Numbered from the stretch's first letter, positions 38,197-51,369 are shown. The stretch: DNA of 64,000 nucleotides from Verrucomicrobiia bacterium (GCA_030432235.1 JAUIHT010000006.1:1-64000), one strand, 5' to 3'. The notes: generated by a model not told the origin, from the letters alone. Translations and numbers: made by a program.

Positions 38197-38314
38197 AGGG
38201 GTACAGATTTAGTTAACGAAGCAACGAAGTCTCCTGGAGAAGGAGTCTGTTGGGGTACGATTAACAGTGTAGCCGCAAAGCCACAAAACACCTAGGAAGC
38301 CGGCGAAATAAATT

Positions 38315-38332
38315 TTGTACATTAACGCAGTA
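38315..38332 (+). promoter_or_regulatory. Region-B motif
   Basis: TTGTACATTAACGCAGTA, 12 of 18 matches to the copy at 26198; 119 bp upstream of the GH16 gene. Confidence 0.45.
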
Positions 38333-38365
38333 CACCTCTACGTCCCGCACTTGCCTGCGCGGAAA

Positions 38366-41566
<3,201 letters not shown>

Positions 41567-41654
41567 TTAAAGCGACTATGGCCAGTTCGCCTGGAAAATG
41601 GGCTATGTTCACAGAGCCAAGAGAATATCAGACACCAGATTTAGCACCTAGCAA

Positions 41655-41672
41655 GAATGCGTAAATAAAAGT
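41655..41672 (-). promoter_or_regulatory. Region-B motif, inverted partner
   Basis: Reads ACTTTTATTTACGCATTC on the minus strand. It abuts the forward copy at 41672, forming a head-to-head pair around GTGG. Confidence 0.45.
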
Positions 41673-41689
41673 GGTATATTTGCGTAACC
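41672..41689 (+). promoter_or_regulatory. Region-B motif
   Basis: TGGTATATTTGCGTAACC, 13 of 18 matches to the copy at 26198; between divergent GH2 and PilX-like genes. Confidence 0.55.
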
Positions 41690-41884
41690 CCGGTACGAGC
41701 CACCAAGCGAGCCGCAATTCCATGCGCATTTTTAATAAACTATTTGCGCCTTTGTCCTAATAAATTTGTGCACCGATTTGATAGTATAACGTACTCGGCG
41801 CTCAAGCCTGGCGCCCTTGCATTCCCCGGCCCCATTGATACCACCCAGCCCCAGCGGCATTATGTGGCTTTGCCACCAGCCAGA

Positions 41885-44800
41885 ATGAAAACTCCGAAGC
41901 AACACCCCAGAGAAGGATTTGCGCTCATTATAGCGATATCCCTCATGGCGTTCATTCTGTTGCTACTGGTAGCGCTCGCGACCCTTGTAAGCGTCGATAT
42001 CCATACCGCGGGCATCAACCACATGAAGCAGGAGGCTCGCGAGAATGCACGCTTCGGTATGCTGGTCGCTTTGGGGAAACTTCAAACCCTTGCCGGGCCG
42101 GATCAACGGGTCACCGGCACGGCGGATATTCTAAACGCGACCGCGGATAGTCACGATGTGATCGCTGCAGAGAAAAGTCACTGGACCGGCATCTGGGAAG
42201 TAAATTACGACGAAAAGACAGGGACCTACTCCGAGGCGCTGTTGAACTTTCTCATCTCCGGACTGGACGACGATCCGACAGACCCCCTGGCCGAGGCTCA
42301 GGACTACGCGCTGCCGACACCGGGCCAGGATCATGACGACTTCGTCGAACTTCTGGGCTCCAGTAATGTAGACACCAATCAGCCCGGCGAAGGAATCGTC
42401 GCCCGAAAAGTCGATATCGGCAATGGTGGACGCTATGCATACTGGGTCGGCGACGAAGGTGTGAAGGCACGCATCAATCTTGCCGCCGTCAGTCCCGCCG
42501 TCAGCCCATCTTTGCCAAAGGATCGCTTAAAGCTCGGGGCTCCATCCACTTCGCCGGGCAACGTCATGGTGGGTTTGGAGGATTTCCCGGTGGGCCATGC
42601 CGCGCTGGAGCGACTGCATGCCCCCGAAGAAATCACTGTGGCAGAGCCGTCGATCGGCCACGAGCAACTGGCCCCCCGTTTTCACGACTACACCTTTACC
42701 TCCGTCGGCATCCCAACCAATACGGCACAGGGCGGATTGAAGAAGGACCTCTCCCTCGCTTTCGAGATGGAGGACGACACCTTCAACCAGGACAGCTTTT
42801 TTGCGGGCGTACTGGACAATGGATTCCCGGACGATGAGTACCCCTACGTGAATCACAAGTTCCGCTATGTCTATAATGTACCGATGGATTACAACGATCC
42901 CGGAAGCCGTACCATCCGCGGACCAACCTGGCACGTCCTGCGCAACTACTACCGTCAATATCGGGAAGTAAACGATGTCACGCAGAGTCCTGGCATCCAG
43001 GCTCAGGTCGACCAGCCGCTGCCACACAATCCCGCCACCGGTGCCTTTTCATCCAGTTGGTCCGCACCGGGTGCCTATTCACTCTATTGGAGAAACTATG
43101 CCGACCCGCTCACAACCGACACACCGATCATACCGCCTGTCAGTTGGCAAGGGGGCTGGGAGCCGCCCATTGTCCGACCAATCGAAGGCGCGATAGCTCC
43201 ACTGCTCACCCGCATTCAAAATGTCTTCAGCCTGCGCAAAGTAGCGCTGAGCGACGAAGAGATCGCAAACCTCACCCCCGGGGGTGCGAATTCTGGCTAT
43301 ACAGACCAGGTGCAAATCGTCTGGGACCCTGTAGTCACTTTATGGAACCCCTATAACGTGGCCATTACCTTCAAAGGCCTAATCATTGATACCGGAACAG
43401 TGCCTTTCAGACTTAACATCCGCACGAGTCAGCCATCTTACCTCTTTTACGGAAACGGTAACCGGAATGACTCGGTTATTGTCCCAGGCAAAGACGGCTT
43501 GCCACCGGTACACGCCGTTAGCAATACCCCGGAAACGCTCAATCATACCAATGTCCAATTCGAGCGGATCATCCAAAACAGTTGGGGCAACTTTAAAGCC
43601 GATGTCCTTACCCACAGTTTTCGTTTTATCATCGGTGAGTTCGGCGAAACCGTCACCATCCAACCTGGAGAGATCATCGTCTACTCGGCTGGGAACAGTC
43701 AGAATCTCCCGTATTTGGATCCGAATGATAAGAATAAAAGTGTGGTAATTCAGGCCGAGGAGGGCTTCGACGGCAGCTATGGTTTCGCATTCGACACAGG
43801 CATGACCGGATCCAACTCACAAGTCCTGCATATTTCCGTCGAGGCGCGTGAGAATGAATACAATACCATCGAGTATTTCATGATCAATGATTGGTCTCGG
43901 GTGACAAAACACAAAGGCTACCCAGAGCCTACGGATGAAGCCTTGCCTAAAATAGGTGTCCTCACCCCCTTCTATCCACAGCAGGCCGCGGATGCACGTG
44001 TACCCCCGACAACGAACAATACTATCGATATCAGTTTTACCAAGCTGGGCTACGACAGTCAGCCTGTCTTTCAAAGCGATTTTTACATGAAAACCAGCGA
44101 GTCGCCCAACGCGATCGCCTTAGCGCCCTATAACAATCCCCGTGCGCGCACTACCATGCCCATCGGCTTGGAGAATTCCAAATACAAGCCGTCCGCTCCG
44201 CTTTGGGACCTTACCTTGTCCGAGGTCTTCGGCATGGGTGACGTTGCCAATGCAGATACAGAAAACCATGGATTCTGGGGCGAGTCCAATGTGGGCGGTG
44301 AATCGTTCGTCACCTTGTACGAAGTCCCAACGACTCCTCTGACATCACTGGGGCAATTCATGCACGCCAACATCGCCTACCGCGGTCATACGCCGCTGTA
44401 TCCCGTCGGCAGCTCGTTTGCCTCTCCGTTTATCCCGCTCGATCAATACTTCGCCGAGATACCTCACTCTCAAAATGGAGAATTCACCTACGATGCCTGC
44501 GTGCCGGATATCAGTTACCTGATGAACGAAGCTCTCTGGGATGGATACTTTTTCTCAACCCTTGCGCCGCAGAAGGGCTCCGTTTTCGGTCTGGGCCAGG
44601 ACAAAACCATCGGTGACGTCGTGGATGACTTTGCTCGGGGCGCAGTGCCGCTTCCTAATAAACGGATCACCTTTATCGGTGACGACGCGGGCGGCATGTC
44701 GGAAGGTACCTTTATCACGAGAATCGTGGACGGCGACGACATAGCCGGGAACAGTCATGAGCTCTCCGCCGGAAACCTGGGCATCAAAGGGGCTTTCAAT

Positions 44801-45544
44801 ATCAACTCCACCTCCGTTGAGGCGTGGAAAAGCCTGCTCTCAGGGCTGCGTGACGAGGTTATCGCCTATTACGATGCCGAAGACCAGTCATTCGACACAG
44901 AAACAGCCAACGCAAGCACTCCCTTTAGTAAATTCACACTACCCAACGGAACTCGCGATGACGCGTGGCGTGGCTACAGTCAATTGAACGACGAACAGAT
45001 CCGGGACCTGGCTGTGGCCATCGTCGCCAACATCCACGAGCGAGGCCCCTTCCCGACCTTGGCCTCTTTCATCAACAGAGAGTTGACCCCGGGTCCGACT
45101 GGCCTGGCGGGTGTTCTGGAGGCCTCCATCCAGCAGACTACCATCAATAACCACCACAACCCCTTGACCGCAGACACCAATTTCCTTCTGCAACCCGGCA
45201 ATATAAATCGCTACGACTCTAATACACCCCTCTCGCGGGAGACCGGTATACCCGGATTCCTGACCCAGGCGGATATCCTGCTGGCCATCGGTAGCGTGAT
45301 CACAAACCGCTCCGACACCTTCATCATACGCTCCTACGGTGAAGCTTCGAATCCCATCACTCGGGAGTCCAGCAAAGCCTGGCTGGAAGCGATCGTACAG
45401 CGCATCGGTGCACCGGTTCAGGCAGTGTCGAGCGATCCCTTCGATCCTGATTTTTTCACACCTGTAGTCGACGAGCATGGCACAAGCCTGGGCCGTCAAT
45501 TCAAGGTACTATCCATCCGGTGGCTGGACGAAGGAGAGATATGA
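41885..45544 (+). CDS. Large PilX/GspK-like pseudopilin protein (Verru_Chthon cassette A-like)
   Basis: 1219 residues from ATG 41885. The N-terminus, EGFALIIAISLMAFILLLLVAL (residues 10-31), is a pilin-like hydrophobic helix after a Gly-Phe prepilin site, but lacks Glu at +5, as in GspK/PilX minor pseudopilins. It is followed by a very large periplasmic or surface part without recognised enzymatic motifs. Size and start recall the Verru_Chthon cassette protein A family of Verrucomicrobia; this is from memory and needs an HMM check. The last bases overlap the next gene (ATGA), so the two are coupled. Motif-B sites upstream place it in the galactan regulon. Confidence 0.6.
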   Translation: MKTPKQHPREGFALIIAISLMAFILLLLVALATLVSVDIHTAGINHMKQEARENARFGMLVALGKLQTLAGPDQRVTGTADILNATADSHDVIAAEKSHWTGIWEVNYDEKTGTYSEALLNFLISGLDDDPTDPLAEAQDYALPTPGQDHDDFVELLGSSNVDTNQPGEGIVARKVDIGNGGRYAYWVGDEGVKARINLAAVSPAVSPSLPKDRLKLGAPSTSPGNVMVGLEDFPVGHAALERLHAPEEITVAEPSIGHEQLAPRFHDYTFTSVGIPTNTAQGGLKKDLSLAFEMEDDTFNQDSFFAGVLDNGFPDDEYPYVNHKFRYVYNVPMDYNDPGSRTIRGPTWHVLRNYYRQYREVNDVTQSPGIQAQVDQPLPHNPATGAFSSSWSAPGAYSLYWRNYADPLTTDTPIIPPVSWQGGWEPPIVRPIEGAIAPLLTRIQNVFSLRKVALSDEEIANLTPGGANSGYTDQVQIVWDPVVTLWNPYNVAITFKGLIIDTGTVPFRLNIRTSQPSYLFYGNGNRNDSVIVPGKDGLPPVHAVSNTPETLNHTNVQFERIIQNSWGNFKADVLTHSFRFIIGEFGETVTIQPGEIIVYSAGNSQNLPYLDPNDKNKSVVIQAEEGFDGSYGFAFDTGMTGSNSQVLHISVEARENEYNTIEYFMINDWSRVTKHKGYPEPTDEALPKIGVLTPFYPQQAADARVPPTTNNTIDISFTKLGYDSQPVFQSDFYMKTSESPNAIALAPYNNPRARTTMPIGLENSKYKPSAPLWDLTLSEVFGMGDVANADTENHGFWGESNVGGESFVTLYEVPTTPLTSLGQFMHANIAYRGHTPLYPVGSSFASPFIPLDQYFAEIPHSQNGEFTYDACVPDISYLMNEALWDGYFFSTLAPQKGSVFGLGQDKTIGDVVDDFARGAVPLPNKRITFIGDDAGGMSEGTFITRIVDGDDIAGNSHELSAGNLGIKGAFNINSTSVEAWKSLLSGLRDEVIAYYDAEDQSFDTETANASTPFSKFTLPNGTRDDAWRGYSQLNDEQIRDLAVAIVANIHERGPFPTLASFINRELTPGPTGLAGVLEASIQQTTINNHHNPLTADTNFLLQPGNINRYDSNTPLSRETGIPGFLTQADILLAIGSVITNRSDTFIIRSYGEASNPITRESSKAWLEAIVQRIGAPVQAVSSDPFDPDFFTPVVDEHGTSLGRQFKVLSIRWLDEGEI

Positions 45545-46209
45545 AAGCGATTCTTGGCCTGCTTCTCTGCATTCCCCTCCTACACTCCCTGAGGGCAAGC
45601 GATGAAACCATCCGTGTTACATTCACTACCTTGGGATGGGATCGCACCAACGAAACGCTCTACTATCAATCGCAAGGGCAGCCCTATCAGCCAATCGTTC
45701 TGAATCCTCGTTCCCGCTCACAGGCCTACTCGTACACAGGCCCCAATCCCCTGACTTTTTTCATAGCCCGTAAAGGCTCTCAGGGAGAAACCCAGTATCT
45801 GCCCATTGTCTCCGCGTCGCTGCCCGCAGAAAGCGGCGAATATCTACTACTCTTTGTGCCTTCCCCCGAGAAAAGGCAATTCGAGGTCTTCGCGCTCGAC
45901 GATAGCCTGGCATCTTTCCCCTGGGGCAGTGTGCGCTTCTTTAACATGACAAGCCGCAACCTGGGCCTTCTGTTTGACGGAGAGAAAATCCCGCTGAGGC
46001 CCTTGGAGGCACGGACCTCGTCCTCCAAGACCGATAGAAAACGAGTGCACCTGGCCATTCTGGCAATACGCGACGAGAAGCTACGCGATATCTATAACGC
46101 CCAATGGGGACAGGATAGTCGCAGTAGGAATCTTGTCTTTATCAAGGACACCACAAGACGCGTGGATGGAGTCGAGACCAGGACAATCTCCGAGTTTTCT
46201 GCGCAGTAA
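45541..46209 (+). CDS. Secreted protein coupled to the PilX-like gene
   Basis: 222 residues; signal peptide MKAILGLLLCIPLLHSLRAS. ATG overlaps the previous stop as ATGA, with a good AAGGAG Shine-Dalgarno sequence inside the upstream gene. The mature part is beta-rich (VTFTTLGWD, PLTFFIARKG, EYLLLFVPS) with a basic C-terminal third. I do not recognise the family. The coupling suggests an assembly or accessory factor of the 1219-residue protein. Confidence 0.6.
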   Translation: MKAILGLLLCIPLLHSLRASDETIRVTFTTLGWDRTNETLYYQSQGQPYQPIVLNPRSRSQAYSYTGPNPLTFFIARKGSQGETQYLPIVSASLPAESGEYLLLFVPSPEKRQFEVFALDDSLASFPWGSVRFFNMTSRNLGLLFDGEKIPLRPLEARTSSSKTDRKRVHLAILAIRDEKLRDIYNAQWGQDSRSRNLVFIKDTTRRVDGVETRTISEFSAQ

Positions 46210-46305
46210 ATGGGCACTCGCTCCGCCGTAACCAGGCAGCGGCCCGCAGATCCATACGCTAATCCTCCTTGCACCAGTCAAAGAGCACCCCCATGTGGGA
46301 CCCTG

Positions 46306-47482
46306 TAGGGTCAAAATTTAGCATCAGTGCTGATTGACAGCAACTTATGATTCTCTAAAAATGCGCCCTTGAATACGCAATCTCTATTTTTCCTGAGTAC
46401 TTTAGCAGGCTGGATGAACCGAAAACAGCAACAGGTGATCGATTATTTGCTCGAAGAAAACCAGGTGTTGAAGCAGCAGCTTAATGCCACGGGGAAGAAG
46501 CTGTCTTTGAACGATACGCAGCGAAGGAACTTGGCGAAAAAGGGAAAATTGCTCGGCTGGGCAGACCTTCACAAGTACGCAGCCTTGGTGACGCCCACCA
46601 CGTTGATGGCGTGGCATCGGCGGCTGGTGGCAGCGAAGTATACTGGCATTCGTCGGATAAACACGGAGCGCCAAAAGGAGATGGAGGTGATTAAAGAACT
46701 CTGCGTTAAGTTTGCTGAAGAGAATCCTGATTGGGGCTATGACCGCATCCAGGGGGCTCTCGCGAATGTCGGTTACGAAGTCTGCGATACGACGGTCGGA
46801 AACATCCTCCGAGCCAAGGGCATCATCCCGGCCCCGGAGCGTGGCAAACGCTCAAATTGGAAGCAGTTTGTACGCTCACACTTGGAAGTCATGGCTGTCA
46901 CTGATTTCCTCAATGTCGAGGTATGGACCGACGGGGACTGGTGCGTTTCCAAGTCTTCTTCGTCATGCAGTTGGCCAAACGTAAAGTAGAGATTGCCCAT
47001 ATTGGCTGTCAGACCGATGGTCAGGTTATGGCACAAGTGGCACGGCATCTCACTGAAGCTGACAATGGTTTTCTCAGCGATATGGATTATTTTTTGTGCG
47101 ACCACGATGTGCTTTATACGAAGGAATTCCGCAAGACCTTGGATGATTCCGGCGTGGAAGTCATACGTACCCGAATCGGCTGCCCACAGCAGAACGGTTA
47201 CGCTGAGCGTTTCGTGAAATCGATTCAGACCGAGTGCCTCGACCACTTCATATTCCTTGGCGAGAAACCACTGCGTCGAGCCGTAGAATCTTACCTCGAT
47301 CATTATCACCATGAACGGAATCACCAGGGGCTAGACAATTTGATTCCCTTCCCCTATTCTACTTCTAAGCCCGATAAATCCTCAACTATTCGTAAATTTG
47401 AACGGTTGGGCGGGCTCTTAAACTACTATCAACGGGAAAATGGAAAGGAGGAAGCACTGGCAGCATAGCCAAATTTGACTCA
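46306..47482 (+). mobile_element. Insertion sequence with frameshifted integrase-core transposase
   Basis: Candidate imperfect terminal inverted repeats: AGGGTCAAAATTTAGCA at the left and, on the opposite strand at the right, TGAGTCAAATTTGGCTA. Encodes one transposase split by a -1 frame change near 46929. A deletion derivative lies at 25482-25937. The dispersed repeat follows directly after the right end in both copies. Confidence 0.75.
46369..47468 (+). pseudogene. Integrase-core (rve, DDE) transposase, frameshifted
   Basis: The first part from TTG 46369 has a coiled N-terminus (VIDYLLEENQVLKQQL), an HTH region (VTPTTLMAWHRRLVAAKYTG) and the HTH_21 stretch ENPDWGYDRIQGAL, then enters the rve domain at AVTDFLNVEVWT. 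There the frame is lost; the continuation in the -1 frame reads RRGLVRFQVFFVMQLAKRK, DMDYFLCDHDVLYTKEF, CPQQNGYAERFVKSIQTECL and NHQGLDN, ending at 47468. A one-base deletion near 46929 explains this. The catalytic Asp and Glu residues are otherwise present. Confidence 0.85.
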
Positions 47483-47680
47483 TGTGATTGAAATCGTGCA
47501 GCGATTTTCGCCCTTTTACAGGCCGCGATCGCCCGCTGGTAACCGCGTTTTCAATCACGGTGATTGAAATAGGATAAAGCCAAAACAGCCGAATTCCGCT
47601 TAAACAAGCGCCTTGTGGACTGTTAATCACTTTGCTCCAATTTCAATCAGTTCGAATTTACAAAGGTGTTTGGTCAGCCA
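47483..47680 (+). repeat. Dispersed hairpin repeat, copy 4, with upstream arm
   Basis: The core is at 47560-47680, with outer TGATTGAAAT/ATTTCAATCA and middle AACAG/CTGTT pairings. The upstream arm (GCAGCGATTTTCG ... CCGCGTTTTCAATCA) matches the one at copy 3. Apart from the hairpin noted at 47811, the remaining sequence to 47949 shows nothing I can identify. Confidence 0.8.
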
Positions 47681-47810
47681 TTAGTGGTACTGGGTCCTTG
47701 TGTGACTTCGGTTGCCCCTGACGAGCCTATCATCTTAATACACATACGACAGCAGCGAAGCCGAATGTTGATATTCATGTATTTGCGATCTTCTGGTTTT
47801 CCAGAAGAAA

Positions 47811-47832
47811 ATCGGCGGAGTTACCCGCCGAT
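47811..47832 (-). terminator. Possible Rho-independent terminator
   Basis: An 8-bp perfect stem ATCGGCGG/CCGCCGAT with a 6-base loop, followed on the minus strand by TTTCTTCT. It lies 118 bp past the stop of the gene at 47950, far for a terminator but without another candidate. Confidence 0.5.
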
Positions 47833-47949
47833 TAAATTCTCGGCACCATTCGCTTACTCTCTGTTCCAGATAGCAACAGATCACTTCCGAGGGGCCCAAC
47901 AACTTTGGAAAGAAAGATTTTTCAAAGCGTTCTTAACTAAATAAAACAA

Positions 47950-48414
47950 TTACTCATATGTAATCGTCTGGTGAACCTGAACAAAGTCATGGTCATAGTA
48001 TGTTGTCGTCACCTTATATATAGGCTCCCACCCTGAACCGACATTCACTGATACGCGAGTATACACAACCGCTCCATACTGGACAGAACCAAGCAAACGG
48101 TAAGTACCCGCACCATTATAGTCCACATAGAAATAAATCGCGGACTTATAGCCATAAAACCAGTCATCGGCATACTGGTCATAGTACCATGCTCCATTAA
48201 TGGAACCCCCATCTTGAACGTAAATCCAACCCAGAACATCATGGTACATCCAATTGTCATCCGACGAACTGGCATTTACATCCCCCAAATAGGGAACATA
48301 CCACCAACCGCCACCACTATTCGTAGCTGTTGGGTAGATAGTCGAATCCGGCCGAGCCGCGTTAGCGAGAATGGGCAAGCAAAACATACCCACGAGTATC
48401 AATATCTTATTCAT
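47950..48414 (-). CDS. Small secreted aromatic-rich repeat protein
   Basis: 154 residues with signal peptide MNKILILVGMFCLPILANA. The mature part is rich in Trp and Tyr, with two imperfect units (NWMYHDVLGWIYVQ and GAWYYDQYADDWFYGY), a style seen in surface proteins of marine Verrucomicrobia that recalls choline-binding-like aromatic repeats. I do not know a function. Its low GC content, its isolation between an insertion sequence plus repeat and region C, and the absence of a motif A, B or C site suggest that it is not part of the regulons. Confidence 0.6.
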   Translation of the reverse strand: MNKILILVGMFCLPILANAARPDSTIYPTATNSGGGWWYVPYLGDVNASSSDDNWMYHDVLGWIYVQDGGSINGAWYYDQYADDWFYGYKSAIYFYVDYNGAGTYRLLGSVQYGAVVYTRVSVNVGSGWEPIYKVTTTYYDHDFVQVHQTITYE

Positions 48415-48787
48415 AATTTTAATTTATCCGTCGGATTTTTTTAGTAAAATCATCTTGAAAATGGTGTCTTCAAATTTAATAAGTCAAATGACGAAAATAC
48501 CTAAATTCAGGTACAGTCATTACTTAAACCATCTATCCTTAGTTTCGCCGACGCACTTGCTTGCTCATGACAGGCCGACTACTAAATCTTGCGCTAAAGC
48601 ATGTATACCCAAGGTATCACCCTGGGCCTGTAGAAGGGTTTTCCTGATGCAATATTCCGTTAATGAGCGATAACATGTTTTATAGCAAATAGGCTAACTC
48701 AATACACGGTTCTGTTTGCGTGGACGGGTCACCAAAAGAACCTGATTGCATCGGAAAACAACCTCCAACCTTCACGACCATCCGAAG
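48415..48787. other. AT-rich intergenic region
   Basis: About 370 bp without a supportable gene, operator or terminator. It is AT-rich in its first half and is the boundary between the small-protein island and region C. Confidence 0.5.
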
Positions 48788-50830
48788 TCATCTGGACCGG
48801 TTCACCACTGGTATCCACTCTGTGGAAAAGTCTGCGGTAACGGCACCCTTCTCGACCATGATGACCGTACGTACCTGCGGTGGCTTGCCAGGAGCCTGGG
48901 CCGTATAAATACGGAAAGGTCCCTTCGTGCGGATAACCAGTTCGAAAGTCTTCGGACCGTAAACCACTGTCAGTCGGATCTCGTCGACGACATCGCGGCT
49001 TAATACCCGCTTCCAATGCTGGTAACCCTTAGCCCTATCGGTGGCAAAACCCTCAACCGGGGTCATCCCGTCCACCGCTTCGAGCCTGCCCGGATTTTCC
49101 AGATGAAGCATAAAACCAAGCGTCCGGGGTTGCGTGGCCTCTGTGTCCTCAGGTGTCAGAGTCAACTCGTCGACAAGTCGGTCTCCATCGATAGTAAATG
49201 TGCGCACGGCATTGTAACCTGACCCGAAGGGAAATTGTCCGCCTGAAACGGATGCCGGCTCTGATGAGAATTCCAGGAGGCGTCCACGCCGCCAGCCTTC
49301 CTGAGGCGAACCATCAACCAGAGGGGCATTGTCCCCCATGCCGGCGCGGTAGTAATCGAGATACAAAGGCGAACCATATGGCGCCGTCCCAGGGTTGAGC
49401 GTAATGGGGATGGTATCGTACATGGCTTCGTAACTGAGTGCTTCCCGCTGCGAGTGATTATAATCGAGCTGCCCGTACTGAAAGAACACCTGCCAAGGGC
49501 CTTGCTTGAGAACCGCGACCTCGGTACTAGCCAGAGCCTTGCTGACAACCGTAGGATAAGCGGTACCGCCATCGGGCGCACTCACCGGGTCGATGAGCTG
49601 GGACCAATCCTGCCTCCGAGAGGCGTACTCAAGACCGGCATAGGTGGGGATAAAATCTGCCACATCGGCCAACCTCTTGCGAATACTCCCTGTCGTCGTG
49701 CGCCCGGTGACGTCCGCGAGGTTGGGCAACATGCCGTTGGGGAAGCGCAGCTGCAGAGGCGACAGGAAGAGGTTTTCATAGATGGCAACCTCGTCACGGA
49801 TGTCCTCCATACGTCCCTGGATGGCCGCTTCACGAAAGAAGGACGTCAGGGCTTCGGTGACATACAAGTTATAGCCCATCGACTGCTCAAACCATAGATA
49901 GTCGCTGGTCACACCTCGCCTCAATTGCACGCTGATACCGCGCTTACCTGCTATGGCATAGTCCCACAAGGCCTCATCGTCATATAGCATGGCCACGAGC
50001 CCAATCATGGAGAGTTGCCAGCAAGATATGTTATGCGGGCAGGCAAAGGGATACTTCTGCTGGAGGCGAACTCCTGGATAAAAAAGCTTTTCTCCCCAGG
50101 CGGTGCGTTTTTCCGGAGAAATATCGTCCCAAAGCAGACGGGCAGCCTGAGCCAGCACAACTGTCATGGTGGCATCGTTAAGCTGATTACCAAAAAGCTG
50201 TCCTACCCGCACAGGCGAACCGCTGTAGGGCACGAAGTCAGCATAATTGTCCGCGTAGAAATCCATCTGGCCGACAGCCCAGTCGCGGTAGGTTTCCTCA
50301 CCTGTCAAGCGGTACATCCGAGCCGCTTCCAGAATTTGCGCCATATGGTCCTTGCGGAAGCGATTGACCCAGGCTGCGCGAATATCGTCGTTGACGGCAA
50401 CGGGCTCCTGACCGGGAACCTGGATAAACTCACCCGGCACATCGGGAGAATACGGCAGGTAAGCACCAGTGCGTGGATGAACATACTGGTGCGCATAGCC
50501 GCAAGGCCACTCCACGTAGTCACGCCGCTCCGCCATCCAGGCATCCAGTTTCTTTCGTTTCTTCTGAAGCCAATCGGCCCAGGCCGAATCTTCCGCAATG
50601 AGTTGGCGTCCTCCCGCCCAGTCCTCTTGAGGGATACGGTAAAAGCGCCCTTGCTCGTCCCAAACCTTCAGCTCCGAAAAGGCGGCCTCCGGGTCGGGTT
50701 TGGGAAAGGGCGGCAGGTTTTCATCCATGCGCTGCTGCGCGCCGATTTTCTTCGGTGTCTCAGCCGATAATAAAACCGCCCCCTGGCCAAGCAGCAGCAC
50801 GGCCAGGCATATGTGTGTGATGCGCGTCAC
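48788..50830 (-). CDS. Secreted heparinase II/III-like polysaccharide lyase (region C)
   Basis: 680 residues; GTG start overlapping the previous stop as GTGA, with GGAG inside the upstream gene. Signal peptide ends VLLSAETP. Residues about 90-400 form an alpha/alpha toroid with PFACPHNISCWQLS and LWFEQSMGYNLYVTEAL, the block where heparinase II/III and PL15/PL17-like lyases carry catalytic His and Tyr. Residues about 440-680 are the usual antiparallel beta-sheet domain (YNHSQREALSYEA, TIDGDRLVDELTL). It probably acts on a uronic-acid polymer or oligomer; alginate is possible but unproven. Confidence 0.75.
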   Translation of the reverse strand: MTRITHICLAVLLLGQGAVLLSAETPKKIGAQQRMDENLPPFPKPDPEAAFSELKVWDEQGRFYRIPQEDWAGGRQLIAEDSAWADWLQKKRKKLDAWMAERRDYVEWPCGYAHQYVHPRTGAYLPYSPDVPGEFIQVPGQEPVAVNDDIRAAWVNRFRKDHMAQILEAARMYRLTGEETYRDWAVGQMDFYADNYADFVPYSGSPVRVGQLFGNQLNDATMTVVLAQAARLLWDDISPEKRTAWGEKLFYPGVRLQQKYPFACPHNISCWQLSMIGLVAMLYDDEALWDYAIAGKRGISVQLRRGVTSDYLWFEQSMGYNLYVTEALTSFFREAAIQGRMEDIRDEVAIYENLFLSPLQLRFPNGMLPNLADVTGRTTTGSIRKRLADVADFIPTYAGLEYASRRQDWSQLIDPVSAPDGGTAYPTVVSKALASTEVAVLKQGPWQVFFQYGQLDYNHSQREALSYEAMYDTIPITLNPGTAPYGSPLYLDYYRAGMGDNAPLVDGSPQEGWRRGRLLEFSSEPASVSGGQFPFGSGYNAVRTFTIDGDRLVDELTLTPEDTEATQPRTLGFMLHLENPGRLEAVDGMTPVEGFATDRAKGYQHWKRVLSRDVVDEIRLTVVYGPKTFELVIRTKGPFRIYTAQAPGKPPQVRTVIMVEKGAVTADFSTEWIPVVNRSR

Positions 50831-51369
50831 TGGCTTTTCTCCACTTTGAAGCTATCGAAGTCGGCTGTGACTTTACTCTTTTGATAGGAGTGAATTTGTA
50901 GTTCTCCTTTGACCGCGCCGGAGGGCACGGTGGCCGTGAGTGTGTAAGTTTCCCATTCCCTGGCCTTTTTAGGAATCTGGCAAACGACTGTGCCGCCTTC
51001 ATCGCGGGAGATGAGATTATCGTCACCGTTCCAAAAATGCAGGTAGACGCCGATCCCGTCTCCATCCACCGTACGGGCACGAAAAGTCACCGTGATAGTC
51101 TCACCGGGCAGGACCGAAAACCGGCTGGAGCGAAAATTACTGCCCGCCTCGGCAGTATCGTCAGCCACCCGCAGTCCGGTCTCGCCCTCATCGGCGGCAG
51201 CGCCGGACGCCTGGGACATGCCCCCGTCGCTGTCTGGAACATTCCAGCCATAAACACCGTCCTCGAAACCGGGATTGGTCAAACGAACGGTCTCAGCGAT
51301 TGCTCGAGGCAAGCCTAGTGCAAAAGTTAATGCGGCCAAAGCGGTCAAGGGTAATGTGTATTTCTTCAT
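50827..51369 (-). CDS. Secreted CBM4/9-like carbohydrate-binding protein
   Basis: 180 residues from ATG 51369 (the longer frame to 51438 lacks a leader). Signal peptide MKKYTLPLTALAALTFALG... ending AIAE. The mature part opens with RLTNPGFEDGVYGWN, the classic start of a CBM4/9 (CenC-like) jelly roll, and contains no catalytic domain. Translationally coupled to the lyase downstream. Probably a stand-alone binding protein that presents substrate to the lyase. A motif-C site lies about 100 bp upstream. Confidence 0.75.
   Translation of the reverse strand: MKKYTLPLTALAALTFALGLPRAIAETVRLTNPGFEDGVYGWNVPDSDGGMSQASGAAADEGETGLRVADDTAEAGSNFRSSRFSVLPGETITVTFRARTVDGDGIGVYLHFWNGDDNLISRDEGGTVVCQIPKKAREWETYTLTATVPSGAVKGELQIHSYQKSKVTADFDSFKVEKSQ

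Noticed and set aside
46298-46316. GACCCTGTAGGGTC palindrome as a terminator after 46209
   Set aside because: The stem is short, no T-run follows in the gene's direction, and the sequence looks like the left end of the insertion sequence because the relic at 25482 has a counterpart.
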